Shown here: in pieces, positions 45,673-56,879 of the stretch
Numbering within the stretch: the stretch's first letter is position 1
Layout of the letters: each line of letters begins with the position of its first letter
NCBI RefSeq assembly: GCF_003473485.1
Contig: NC_053043.1
Span: forward strand, 9,062,001-9,126,000
Length of the DNA stretch: 64,000 nucleotides
Direction: 5' to 3'
Origin: Medicago truncatula
Lineage: Eukaryota; Streptophyta; Magnoliopsida; Fabales; Fabaceae
Program-made: the position numbers and the translations under genes
Notes under the pieces: generated by a model
What the model was told of the DNA's origin: nothing
The model's input: the letters and a program-made list of their open reading frames with translations, nothing else
Databases searched by the model: none

Positions 45673-45919
45673 AAATACTAAAAAATAAATAGTTAATTGT
45701 ATTATTTTAATTTAATTATAATCGATAATTTTATGTAATTATAAAAACAAAAATTAAATAAGAATAAAAAATAAAAAATGATGGGGTAGAGTGTTGAATG
45801 AAAAACCATTGGAGAGGGTAAAAGTTGAATGAGTGTTGAATAAGAGAGAGAAAATGATGTGGAGTGTTGGGAATTAAAAAAGTGGTGTTGAATGGTGAAA
45901 ACCATTGGAGATGGTCTTA

Positions 45920-46166
45920 GTGGCAACTGTAGAAAATAGATGTAGTAGTTACATTTTCGAGATTTTTGTAGATATTGAATAGCATAAGTTCTAGAACCTA
46001 ACCAAGGTCTTAAACTCACAATTATCTTTCTAACCATAGCTATAATGTCACGACAGATTAAGCTATCTAACGCTTCATATTCAATGCACATTGATGCTCT
46101 CCATCTTTAATGATACAAATAACGTATCTCAAAAAAATGTCATGTAAGTTGTTACTATTACTATTA
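45920..46166. other. Intergenic spacer between two transposons
   Basis: No gene was recognised. Confidence 0.4.
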
Positions 46167-46677
46167 GGGCAGTGCTAACCGGTGCCCCCGGGCACCGGAT
46201 AAAGAACAATAAATAGACAATAAATAAATGGATCTCACTTGGTTTACCTTAATTAAAGTGTAAAATATTTCAACTAATTAAAATTAATAAATGTTATATT
46301 CAATATCTCTCTCCCATCATCAATACCATATTCAATCTTTTTTTTCTTTTTATCTTTCAAAAAATAAAATATTCAATTTTTTTTTACGCTACATTCAATT
46401 TATTAGGTATTATTCAAAAAAAAATTGTTCTTTTTTTTACATCTTGTCTTTATGTTTTTTTTTTTTTTTTTATATTATCGTTTTTATTTGTAGATGATAA
46501 ATAACATAATTGATGATGTTAGTGCTACAAAAACAAACAATAAATACAACTATATCTCATTTTAATTAGTTGATTTATATCTCACTTTAATTTAGGTAAA
46601 CCAATTGAAATCCATTTATTTATTGCCTATTTATTATTTCTTATCTAGTGCCCCGAGGGCACTGATTAGCAGCACCC
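46167..46677. mobile_element. MITE with about 115-bp inverted ends
   Basis: 511 bp. The left arm GGGCAGTGCTAACCGGTGCC pairs with GGCACTGATTAGCAGCACCC at the right end, and the arms stay similar through ATAAATAAATGGATCTCACT and TTAATTAAAGTG. The flanks TTACTATTA and TTATTATTA differ at one of nine bases, suggesting a MULE-type 9-bp duplication; a 3-bp TTA duplication cannot be excluded. Confidence 0.75.
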
Positions 46678-47150
46678 TTATTATTAATATAGATAGATTA
46701 GATGGACATAATAATAATTAATAAGAGTTTCAAGTAGGTCTGCAATTGTTATAATAAATGTGTGCATAAAACGAATAGTCGTTATTGTATTGAGATACAC
46801 AAAGCACGTATATATCAGCAAGCAAGCATGCACTGCTTTTACATCTATAATTGTGTAGTACTTATGATATGAGCCGCAATTGTTATTGGGAGGACTCCAC
46901 ACGTGCGTGTGTGTGTGCACGCGCGCTTAACTGATGGACAACTAAACGACATTGCAAAAAATGAACCATTGACTTTGTTATCTAAAGCATAGAAGGAAAA
47001 AAACCAAACTGAGCACGAAATGGGCAACAAGTTTCACAAGAATCCCCTAAAGAGAATCATTGTATTCATATGAGACAAAAAAGCCGTAGTATAAGTTCGC
47101 GCACTCCTTTTTCCGATATCACTAATGGAAAGCAATAATAATATTATAAG
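46678..47150. other. Intergenic DNA
   Basis: A GTGTGTGTGTGCACGCGCGC tract lies near 46905-46926. No gene was recognised. Confidence 0.4.
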
Positions 47151-47155
47151 TTATA

Positions 47156-47398
47156 ATGAGCACAAAGAATTCTATTGCGACTATTGTCGAAATCACCTAT
47201 CCAAGTATATTAGATAGCATGACTGATATAGCTTATTTTCAAGACAAGGCCATATTAACTACAAAGAATTCAATTGTCAAACAAATAAACGATTATATGT
47301 TTGGATTTGATTCCAGGCAAATAAATTGTGAAGGTATGACAACTATTCAAACCAGAATTCTTTGTGTAATAGCATTTATTTTCGTTTTACACAAATAA
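47156..47398 (+). mobile_element. Helitron helicase (PIF1-like) fragment
   Basis: The frame reads IVEITYPSILDSMTD, AYFQDKAILTTKN and VKQINDYMFG. This matches the stretch of plant Helitron/PIF1 helicases around YPSL, F..RAIL.P.N and V..IN.YM. Only about 60 residues are recognisable; the rest of the helicase, the Rep domain and Helitron ends are not seen. Confidence 0.6.
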
Positions 47399-47619
47399 AT
47401 ATGTTTGCATGGGAGGAGGATCTTTTGTGGGAGTGTGTAACTAGAGTTCTCTATTAAGCTATTTATGACCTCTTTTTGATTTTAAATTCTTTAAGCTATA
47501 AAATATTACTTACATTGATTCGGTTATAACCAATTGACTTATTAATATAGGAAGAGACTAATAATCGTAACTTTAAACGCGTATGTGTAAACTGGTAGGA
47601 CCCGGAGCACAGGTTGATG
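47399..47619. other. Intergenic spacer
   Basis: Nothing was recognised. Confidence 0.35.
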
Positions 47620-48640
47620 GTCTAGTTGAAAGAATGGTTATAAAGATTGACTAGGTAATGAAAAATACAACGAAGGATAAGTTCCAAAATTATATTTTAT
47701 TGAATAAACACCAAATTTGCAAAACCATACAAAAATAAGCTTAGATCCATAATCAATTGAAAGAAAGAAGATTGTTGAATGGAGAGAGATATTGGTTTCC
47801 CCGAGTTGGCTAGAAAAACTTGTGAATAAGTGACTATATCTTTTTTTTAAAGGAAGTGATTATATCTCTAGAGGTGAATATATTAGTGTCATACATGAAA
47901 TTCCAATTTTATCTTTGGGTAGTGATTGTCACGTCATCGAATTAGTGATGTGGCAGTGATTAAGTTGGTTAAATGACGAAATTTTAAATGATTAATGATT
48001 GCAAGACTAGTTTGCAAGGATTAACGAATACGGAGACCAATTTTTAAACGACCCCTAATTGCAAGAATAAAATACATATTTAAGCCACTGTTCTTTTGTG
48101 ATACTTTTGAACTTACTTGGATGAGATTCATTTTTTTTCTTCCACAGGGATGGCTTCTTGTCCAAAGGATTTAAATTGAGATTGTAAGGGATGGAAGGAC
48201 CTGTGATGTGTCAGCTGAAAGATGGATGCTAGAGTTGTTTCTTTGATGTAATTAGTCACCTTGGTTTGCAGGAAAGGTTGAATTGATAATGAATGGAACT
48301 GCACCCATTTCTATGGCTCATTTTGAATTGTTGAGATCACACTTATCACTGAAGAATTTGATGAATCCTCTCTCCCTCTGGCCTTTCTAAAAGGATCTTC
48401 TGCCTTTATCTTTTACTTCTAGACTCTAGTACTGTTGAGAAAATATGGAAGCACAATGAGGATGATTATTGTATAAAAAGTATCTTTTATTTCGATTATC
48501 TCTAAATTCCAAACACAGCATGCTTATGAAAGCACAATGAGGTTGGTTATAGTATGAAAAGTATTGCTCCTTTCGTGCACATTTGTTTGTGTGTGACGTT
48601 GTGTCTCCTCTTTAGTTTTTTATATTGCTGGTAATAGGGA
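47620..48640 (+). repeat. F-box duplication block C, including orphan exon 2
   Basis: 47620-47880 matches 35570-35800. 48085-48640 matches the intron end, exon 2 and 3' flank of the F-box gene. Exon 2 (48148-48187, acceptor CTTCCACAG, DGFLSKGFKLRL then stop) is intact but has no exon 1, so it is an orphan. The block joins abruptly to mEFG-derived sequence near 48640. Confidence 0.8.
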
Positions 48641-48648
48641 AAAGTATT

Positions 48649-51180
48649 GCTGGTAATTATGATCTTGACCAATCTAAGAATGGGGAAAAGGTACCAGATT
48701 CAAAGAAAATTTATCCTTTGTTATCTTGACTGTCAGAAATTGCAATTATATTTTGAATTTGGCGGCAATTTCTTGAATCATGACTACATGGAAGATCTTG
48801 CCGCCTGCAGATCCATAGTTGGTGCACTGTTGCATGTGACCATAACTAGACTAGAAATTGTATATGCTGCCGGTTTGTAGCTCAACCCCTGCAGAATTAT
48901 TATATTGCCGTATAGTGAATTTCAAGATGTCTTAAAAGGAAAGACTCTGGATCTTGGTTTAGTTCTGCAGGATGTTTACCCTATTTTCTCCCCCATGTTT
49001 GCAGGCCTATTGTGATGTTGATTTGACCTCTGATGTAGATAACATGAGGTCTGCTTTCAGGGCATTGTTATGCCTTGGTCCTAACTTATGATTCATAGCC
49101 TTAGCTACTTTTAAGGTGTTAACCTTATTTCATGAGCAGCGCGTTCCCATCTCCACACCAATACTTTATTGCAACAATCAAATCACTTTTGTTGTGAGTC
49201 ATAATTTGATTTTGCATTCCAGAACCGAATCTTTAGTTATGACTTATGTCGTGCTCGTTCTTAGATTGCTAACATTCTCACAAAGTCATTGACCAATGTT
49301 CAGTTTTATAATCTCGGAGACAAACTCAGCGGTCTTGAAAAAAGACTGCTCAGTTCTACATTCAAACTTCTTCACTCTTTAATCCTATGCACCTCAGAAT
49401 AGCAAAGACTGCACTGTTCCATAGAATCTTGATAAATATGGTTGTTATGCTATATTTTTTAATCTACTAACAAAGAATACTGTTGGGCTATTTTAACAGC
49501 ATCACCTTGTGGCATTGGCTTTCAAATTGAAGAAGCGTGGTCGTAAAACATATCTAAGGTACCACAACCTTTACATGTGGTTAAATCCTATTTCAAATTA
49601 TCTGGATCCGTTGACACCAGTTGTTGAACTTAGTATACTTACATTTTCAACAACTCTTTGTAGAAGGTGAATTAAGTAAATCCAATTAATTGTTGAATCA
49701 TCTTAAATATGGCACATGGCGTCAACGAATCCTGACTCGTAATATACACATCTACATATATGTATTGATTATTTTTAATTGCATGAAGAATATATGAGGG
49801 TGTCCTTCGGAAGGGAGATCTTATTACTGATGTTGACACTGGCAAGAAGCTTGAAGTAAGTTTAAGGCTCCTCTTTGTTCACCTCAATTTGTGCACTCAT
49901 AAGATCATTTTCATGTCTCTGCTTTCATTTATTGCATTTTGTGTCTAGTGATTTTGTGGCTGAAGTCTTTCTATCTGGAATTGCAGATTCGTCGTTTGCT
50001 TGGGTTGTATAATATTAATGATGAGGTATATGTTAGTTTTTAGATTTTCACCATGACTTGGTGGATCTTCCCATTAAATGTCCTTCGGACAACTTTTGTA
50101 TAAGTTTTCTGCATATATCTTTTTAAATTCTAATCGGGATTCTCGACAGGTGATTCTAGAGGCTCATGCTGGAGAAATAGTTGGTGTAATCCATTCAGGA
50201 CCAGTTTCTACTTTTCTCTTCCCTCAAGCATAAGCCACATTTCTTGAATTCTACATTTTTTTTTTTGTAAGATTGAATTTTTCTTGAATATGTTTTTGGT
50301 GGGTGGTTTAAGTTATTTTTTGTAAGATTGAATTCTACATTGCTTTATTTAATAGAACATTCTACATTGCTTTATTTAATATAACATTATGACATCATAT
50401 GATCCATGTAGCCGAGCCCACTTAGTGGGATTAGATTTGGTTGTCGTTGATGAAGTTATTTGAAAATGTGGACATTATATTTTTATTGGAGAGTAAATTT
50501 CATTTGAGGGCTTGAATATGAAAACTGCATATGATTAACCTAAAATGCGAGCAAAAATGGCTAAAATATACTAAACATTGAAGTTTTTGTGTGTCACTTC
50601 AGTAATTAATATTCACATTGCCTTGTAACAACTTTTATTCGGATCCATTTTATTTTATTTTTTGAAAAAACTGAGACTATACTTCTTGATCCCATTAAAC
50701 TATACAATCCAATCTCATACGAAATTGTGGGCATTCATCTCCAACAAAATATGATAGCTTAAATAAATGTTAATGTGAAAGTCTTATTTTGTGTTCTTGA
50801 TTTAATCAGATAAATTTAATTATACTTATGGGTGGAGACGATATACAACAACTTCTATTAATGTTTCTGAGTCATTCTCAAAAGATTTTGGAGTGCAAGT
50901 AAATAGTTTCTTTTATAGTATATCAATTTTATTTTCCTACCTTGCTTTAATGATTCAAAGGCTTGGAAGGACTTCCAAAGAAGTGACATAGAGATCAAGC
51001 AGGTTGTATTTTAGTCCTTTTACCTTTCTCATTTATGTGATATTCGATTTTCTTATCATGAATTATGTACACTTTCATGTTGATTCTTAAATGATTGCAG
51101 GAAAAGGTAAATTCAGAGAAGAATGCAAGGGTTTAAGGAAATTTTCTACAGGGCAGATTGCAAGGGTTTAAGGAAATTTT
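48649..51180 (+). pseudogene. Mitochondrial elongation factor G remnant, copy 1
   Basis: Exon-like pieces in order match mitochondrial EF-G domain II and its linker to domain III. They are 48649-48720 (NYDLDQSKNGEKV), 49500-49558 (LVALAFKLKK, TYLR), 49790-49855 (IYEGVLRKGDLITDVDTGKK), 49987-50025, 50150-50205 (EAHAGEIVGVIHSG), 50810-50897 (RRYTTTSINVSESFSKDFG) and 50958-51002 (KAWKDFQRSD). Most pieces sit between GT and AG. The GTPase domain and domains III-V are missing and several pieces are degraded. EF-G drives ribosome translocation in mitochondria; this copy cannot. Its left edge cuts into the exon that is longer in copy 2. Confidence 0.75.
48780..49400 (+). mobile_element. Old Ty1/copia fragment in mEFG copy 1
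   Basis: A fossil: the end of the reverse transcriptase and the RNase H part of a copia element, recognised by text like ACRSIVGALLHVTITR and LCLGPNL. It is in the same intron position as the fragment at 54070-54680. Heavily broken, with many disruptions; no LTR was seen. Confidence 0.65.
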
Positions 51181-51621
51181 CTAGCATCCCACGATGCTTG
51201 AATTTATGTATGGGAAAAAGGGACACGTTTTTTCTAAAGATCTTTAGGTCTCTAAGCAAAAAATATTTACTATACTTAAATAATATTTCTTCCGCATCAA
51301 ATTATATGTCATTCTAGCAAATGTATATGGAAAGTGTCAATATTTTTTCATTCTAACAAATTTACATGATAATAAATAATATTGACCAGTATTACCCCTC
51401 AGGTTTTGAGATGAAGTTGGAGAACAAATTCAAATATGTTTTATTCTTGTTTTACATTTTAGGGTTTGATCCTTGAGGAAATCCATTTTTTGTCCATGCA
51501 CCTATGAAGGCAGATGCATTTTCTGATATGAAAACTAGTTGTTACTTCTCCCTCACCCACCCCCTCTCCAAAACCTTATTTTGTAAATAGTTTTCTTTTT
51601 GTTATTATTTTGTGTGTGTAG
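51181..51621. other. Spacer between mEFG copies
   Basis: Contains repeats of GCAAGGGTTTAAGGAAATTT (51126 and 51161). No separate gene. Confidence 0.4.
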
Positions 51622-52079
51622 GAAGCAGTTCGTAGGGCCACCATAGCGGAGAAGTTTATACCAGTATTCATGGGAAGTGCTTACAAATATAAGGTAATTG
51701 TTGAATTACCTTGAATTAATTCTTTGTTTTATGGACTTGATCTTCATTCCTCCCCCCCTCTCCAAACCTTGAATAAAGACTGAGGGAGTTGCATTATGTT
51801 TTCTTTTTCAAAAACTTATCTTGTAGCATTCTTAGTATGATGGTGGCTACAATGGTCCATGAATGTAAGGTCACTCTACAATTTTTTGGGTATGGTCAAA
51901 CATTATGTCATATTATAAATATTAAAAGAGCATTCTCTGTCATATGTTCTTTTTGGGTCTGTCATTGGAATTACTAGAGTTGAAGCTGGTTATCTTTGGC
52001 GTTCTTTTAGCGCAAAAGGTTTTCCTTGTTGGGAATCAACCTCCCTAGTTCTAGTTGCCAGTTGTTTGCCTATCAATAT

Positions 52080-52900
52080 CAATCTCAAATAGCTAAATGA
52101 ATTACATGCACCAAAAGAAGTGTTGTTTTCGTTCTCTCGAATACATTATTTGAGTGATTGATATGAAAAAGAAGTGTTATATTTATCACTAATGACCAAG
52201 TATTTTTGCGATTTATGTTAGGTTGAGTGATAACAGTAGGGATGATAGATTCCACATTGATGCTTTGACATACCAATTTTGGTTTTAAAAGAAGACAAAT
52301 GTTGGGGGGAAATGGGGAGAAAGGAGAGAGATGTAAAGGCACACAACTAAGAGACAAGAAAGGAAAATCTTGAGAAATCTCATGTTATCGGGTAAGATTT
52401 TTTACGACTAAAGATTTAAAAATCACTACAATGTCCACCAATGTTAAAATGTTTTTAAACACTACAAGACTTTTTATATTTCATAAAAAATCTTGATTGA
52501 ATACCACTAGATTTAGACACGACCGAAGCCCGGAAGAAAGGAGAACTACAACAAAACAATATGGTAAGTCGAGACTCCCAAAATATCAGCTTATAGAAGC
52601 TGCATAATATTGACAGGAGAATGATATATGCACACTTATTTATTTGCTTCCATATTTGCAAGACTATATGCACACTTATTTGCTTTGCGATAGGTGTGGC
52701 ACACTTTCACTTCCGAATCAAGCTCAAGAAGGAAAAAAAAAACCTCCATTTTTAGCTGCTATTTATGCCATAAAACACCGTGGCGCTGCTATCCTTCCCT
52801 GCAATTTGCCATGGCCACTTTTGATAAGATTGATTTTGGCTTGAATTATTTATACCTACAGGCCAACTCCTAATATTGTGTTTTAAGAATCTTATATTTT
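52080..52900. other. Intron-like DNA of mEFG copy 2
   Basis: Nothing was recognised. It has a short direct repeat of CAAGACTATATGCACAC-like text near 52620-52680. Confidence 0.35.
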
Positions 52901-54069
52901 TCATTTTATGCTGTTTCTGGTACAGGGGTTACAGCTTCTTTTGGATGGTGTACTTAATTATTTGCCGTGTCCAATTGAAGCAAGTAATTATGCGCTCGAC
53001 CAATATAAGAGGGAGGAAAAGGTATCAGATTCAAAGAAACTTTATCCTTTTTAATCTTGGCTGTCAGAAACCTCAATTTGAGTTTTTAAATTGGCCCCAA
53101 TTTCTTTAATCATGAACATAAATCACTTCTTATAATAATATGTTTTAGGCTTCTCTTTGTTCTAGTTTGATTTCATTGGTCTTCTGGACATGGTGTTTTG
53201 TGTTTTAGATCTGTTTTTTTTTTTTCCTTTCTGTTACCTAATCTTGTCTTTATTACTCAATTTATTAAAAAAAATTATAAACGTATGGCTCAATTCAAGA
53301 TTGCATTTATGATAATCTACAATTGTAGTTGTTGTAATTAAATTATGTCATTGGAAAAATAAATAACAAAGATTATCCATTTTTTACCAGTCCATGGATT
53401 CAAATTCTTACTTGCTACTACTTCTTACTAGCAATTCCTATTAGCAATATTGACTATTTTATAAAGAAACTTCTCCTACATTGAAGTATATAATTAACCC
53501 TACTTCTAATATTAGCCTCTTGCATATTCAAGTCTTGTCACCTTATTTTGTACTTTAAAAAAAAATATTGGTACAACAAAGACCAGTAGCTTTTACTTGT
53601 CACCTCATTTAGTGCACTCATAAGATCATTTTCATGTCTCTAAAATGCAGGTTCGTCGTTTGCTTGGAAGACATAATGAAAGGGTTAGTTTTTGGATTTT
53701 CACCATAACTGTTGATCTTCCCATGAAATCGATTGTCTTTGGCGAAATTGTGTTATTGTTCTGCATATCTCTTTTTATATTCTAATCATGCGTGAATATT
53801 TAGATTCGCTATTAAGATGGTGAAAATTGCATAAAATCTGTCCTATGCAGTTTTAGACTTATTAATATCAATATTAGATTTATGAATACATGTGCAATAA
53901 CATTATAAAATTTCTAGCCAATATAAGTGAATCGTGATAATGATAATAGGCAAATTACTTTAAAAGTTGAAAACATAAATAACATCTTATAGTATGTCTA
54001 AATATAAATCACAATAATGTTGTCTTTGCTCTAAAATAGATTGGTCATCTTGAATACTTAGTATGCCAG

Positions 54070-54690
54070 AGGTTACTCCAAAAAGAAGATATGTTCTCTA
54101 CGAAAGGCATCTATACCTCCTTCCTAGGAATCCTAAGTTGGAAATGCTGCCGGTTTGTGGCTCAACCCCTGTAGAGTTACTCTATTGCAGTAAAGTGAAT
54201 TTTGTGATATCTCAAAGGAAAGGCTCTGGATCATGGTTTAGTTCTGCAGGATGCTTACCCTTTGTCTCCCCCAAGTTTGTAGGCCTATTGTGATGTTGAT
54301 TGGACGTCTGATATAGACAGCACGAGGTCTCCTTTCGGGGCATTCTTATGTCTTGGTCCTAACATATCATTCAAAGCCTTAGCTACTTCTAAGGTGGTAT
54401 CCTTACTTCATGAGCTGCAATTTCCCATCTCCACACCAATCATTTATTGCGATGCACACATCACTTTCGCTTTGAGTCTCGTTTTGACTCGTAATCTGAC
54501 CTTGGTTTGTTCTTTCTTTGAGAATTTTTTTTTGCCAAATCTCTACCCATGACTTATATTTTGTTCAGTCTTAGATTGCTAACATTGTCACAAAGCCATT
54601 GACCAATGTTCAGTCATTGTTCTTTGAGAAAAAAAGACTGCTACTCTACACTCAAACTTCTTCACTCTCTAATCCTCGTAATAGCAAGAC
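54070..54690 (+). mobile_element. Old Ty1/copia fragment in mEFG copy 2
   Basis: A fossil homologous to 48870-49400 (RNase H part of copia) and at the matching intron position, so the insertion came before the tandem duplication. Heavily broken. Confidence 0.65.
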
Positions 54691-56260
54691 TGACTGTTCC
54701 ACAGAATCTTGATAAACATGTTTGTTATGCTATTTTACCAGCACACACTTGTGGCATCGGCTTTCACATTGAAGAAGTATAGTGGTCATATGACATATCT
54801 AAGGTACCGCAACCTTTACATGCGGTTAAATCCTATTTCAAATTATTTTGATCCGTTGACACCAGATGTTTAACTTAGCATACTGACATCTTCAATAACT
54901 CTTTGTAGAAGGTGAATTAATGAAATCCAATTGTTGAATCATCTTATATCATGCATACGAAATTTCAAACAATTTAGACATTCGCTGGTATAGGTTTTAA
55001 CAACGGATATTTGCATATGTTTTAAATAGCGTATTTACGTTAAAAGAAGGTGATGTGATGGAATATAATATAGTTTTAAAATTCTATGAACTTTTATAGG
55101 TTTGTTCAATTCAAAGGTTGGATTGATTTAATTCGCCTTCTACAAAGAGATATTAAAGGTGTAAGTATGTTAAGTATGACAAAAGAAGTCAACGGATCCT
55201 GACTTGTAATATATGAGGGTGTATACAAATATTGATTCTTTTTTTTAATTGCGTGAAGAATATATGAGGGTGTCCTTCGGAAGGGAGATTTTATTACTGA
55301 CGTTGACACTAGCAGGAAGTTCGAGGTAAGTTTAAGGCTCCTCTTTGTTCTTATTTGATTGCATTCTGCTTTTCTTTTCTTTATGTTTTTGTGGCTAAAG
55401 TCTTTCTACTCTCGAAATGCAGGTTCGTGGTTTGTTTGGGTTGTATAATGATGAGGTATATGTTAGTTTTTAGATTTTCACCATGATTTGGTGGGTGTTC
55501 CCATTAAGTGTTCTGCATTTCTCTTTTTAAGTTCTAATCGGGATTCTCGGCAGGTGATTCTAGAGGCTCATGTTGGAGAAATGGTTGGTGTAATCCATTC
55601 TGAACCAGGTTCTACTTTTCTCTTCTCTCAAGCATAAGCTGCATTTCTTGAATTCTACATTGCTCTATTTTTTGTAGGATTGAAATCTATTAATTGTGTG
55701 TCACTTCAGTAATGAATATTCACATTGCCTCGTAACAACCATTATTTGGCTCCAGTTTTATTTTATTTTTTTATTGAAAAACTGAGAATATGTTAATTAT
55801 GGGCATTCCTCGCCAACAGAATATACTAGGTGAAACAAATGTTAATTTGAAAGTCTTATTTTGTGTTCTTGATTTAATCAGATAACTTTAAATATACTAA
55901 TGGGTTAAGAAGATATACAACAACTTCTATTAATGTTTCTGAGTCGTTCTCAAAAGATTCTGGAGTGCAAGTAAGTAGTTTCTTTTATATGTCAATTTAA
56001 TTTTCCTACCTTGCTTTAAATGAATTTATATCACATAATTGTCTTGTTTCATGTATCACTTTTATGATTCAAAGGCTATGAAGGACTTTCAAAGAAGTGA
56101 TAGAGATCAAGCATTTTGTGTTTTATTTATTTTACCTTTCACATTTATATGACAAATTCGATTTTCTTGTCATGAATTCAGTACACTTTCATGGTGGTTC
56201 TTAAATAGCTGCAGGAAAAGGTGAATTCTCAGCAGAATGCAAGGGTTTAAGGAAATATAC

Positions 56261-56870
56261 CAGCATCCCACGATGTTTGAATGTAACTATTGGAAAAGGG
56301 AATCTTGCATACACAAAGCTACGAGTTATGAATATAAAATTCGCTGATTTCATAATTTAAAGGAACATCTCACAAAAATCAAGGACTTCTTGATCTCTCT
56401 TTGGCAACCACAATTTTGATAAGGGCTAGGGTTCTTGTGAGCCTTCAAACACCACTAATCATAGTTTCATCTCATCTATTGATTTGCTACTTCATATCGT
56501 TTATTGAGTATTAGAAACCTTAACACATCCTTTGGATCTTGAGTTGAGTCTCTTTTCTCACGCAAGTGTCCATTGACAATTGATTAAAGTTTAACACGTT
56601 ATTATTCTAATACTTTTTATCTGGTTGCTGGTAGAGTTAGTTGTTTCTAGTGTTGTGATCTTGCGTCCATGCTCTAAAACCATCCTAGTTGTAAAACTTC
56701 AATTTAAGATTAAGAGTGTGAGATTAATTTCGATTGAGTAATAATATGATAAGGTGTAGAGACAAACCAAAAATGTCTATCCCATGATGCTTGGAGTCCA
56801 ACCAATTTTGGGACTCTATTGAGTGGTTTAAATTTGCTAACTGTCATATTTAGAAGGAAGGGTTAAAATA
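56261..56870. other. Intergenic DNA
   Basis: No gene or repeat was identified with confidence. Confidence 0.35.
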
Positions 56871-56879
56871 TGGAATTAG

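Larger units (their letters stand above)
43845..45916 (+). mobile_element. PIF/Harbinger element carrying only the Myb-like ORF
   Basis: 2072 bp with inverted ends GACCATCTCCAATGG and CCATTGGAGATGGTC, flanked by the 3-bp duplication TTA at 43842-43844 and 45917-45919. Inner motifs near each end (ATTCAACACCA and GTGGTGTTGAATGG; CCATTGGAGAGGG) are also inverted. It holds a TATA box, one Myb/SANT-like gene and a minisatellite. The DDE transposase gene that full PIF/Harbinger elements carry is absent, so it would depend on another copy to move. Confidence 0.9.
51622..56260 (+). pseudogene. Mitochondrial elongation factor G remnant, copy 2
   Basis: Starts further 5' than copy 1: 51622-51693 reads EAVRRATIAEKFIPVFMGSA with a following donor, and 52926-53075 reads LQLLLDGVLNYLPCPIEASN then YALDQYKREEKV. 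These are the end of the EF-G GTPase domain. Then follow counterparts of the copy 1 pieces: 54741-54803 (LVASAFTLKK, MTYLR), 55259-55325 (IYEGVLRKGDFITDVDT), 55423-55454, 55554-55610 (EAHVGEMVGVIHSE), 55879-55970 (RRYTTTSINVSESFSKDSG) and 56070-56110. An extra piece like the short fourth exon lies at 53651-53683. Catalytic P-loop exons and the C-terminal domains are absent from the window. The gene is a pseudogene unless distant exons exist, which I consider unlikely. Confidence 0.75.
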
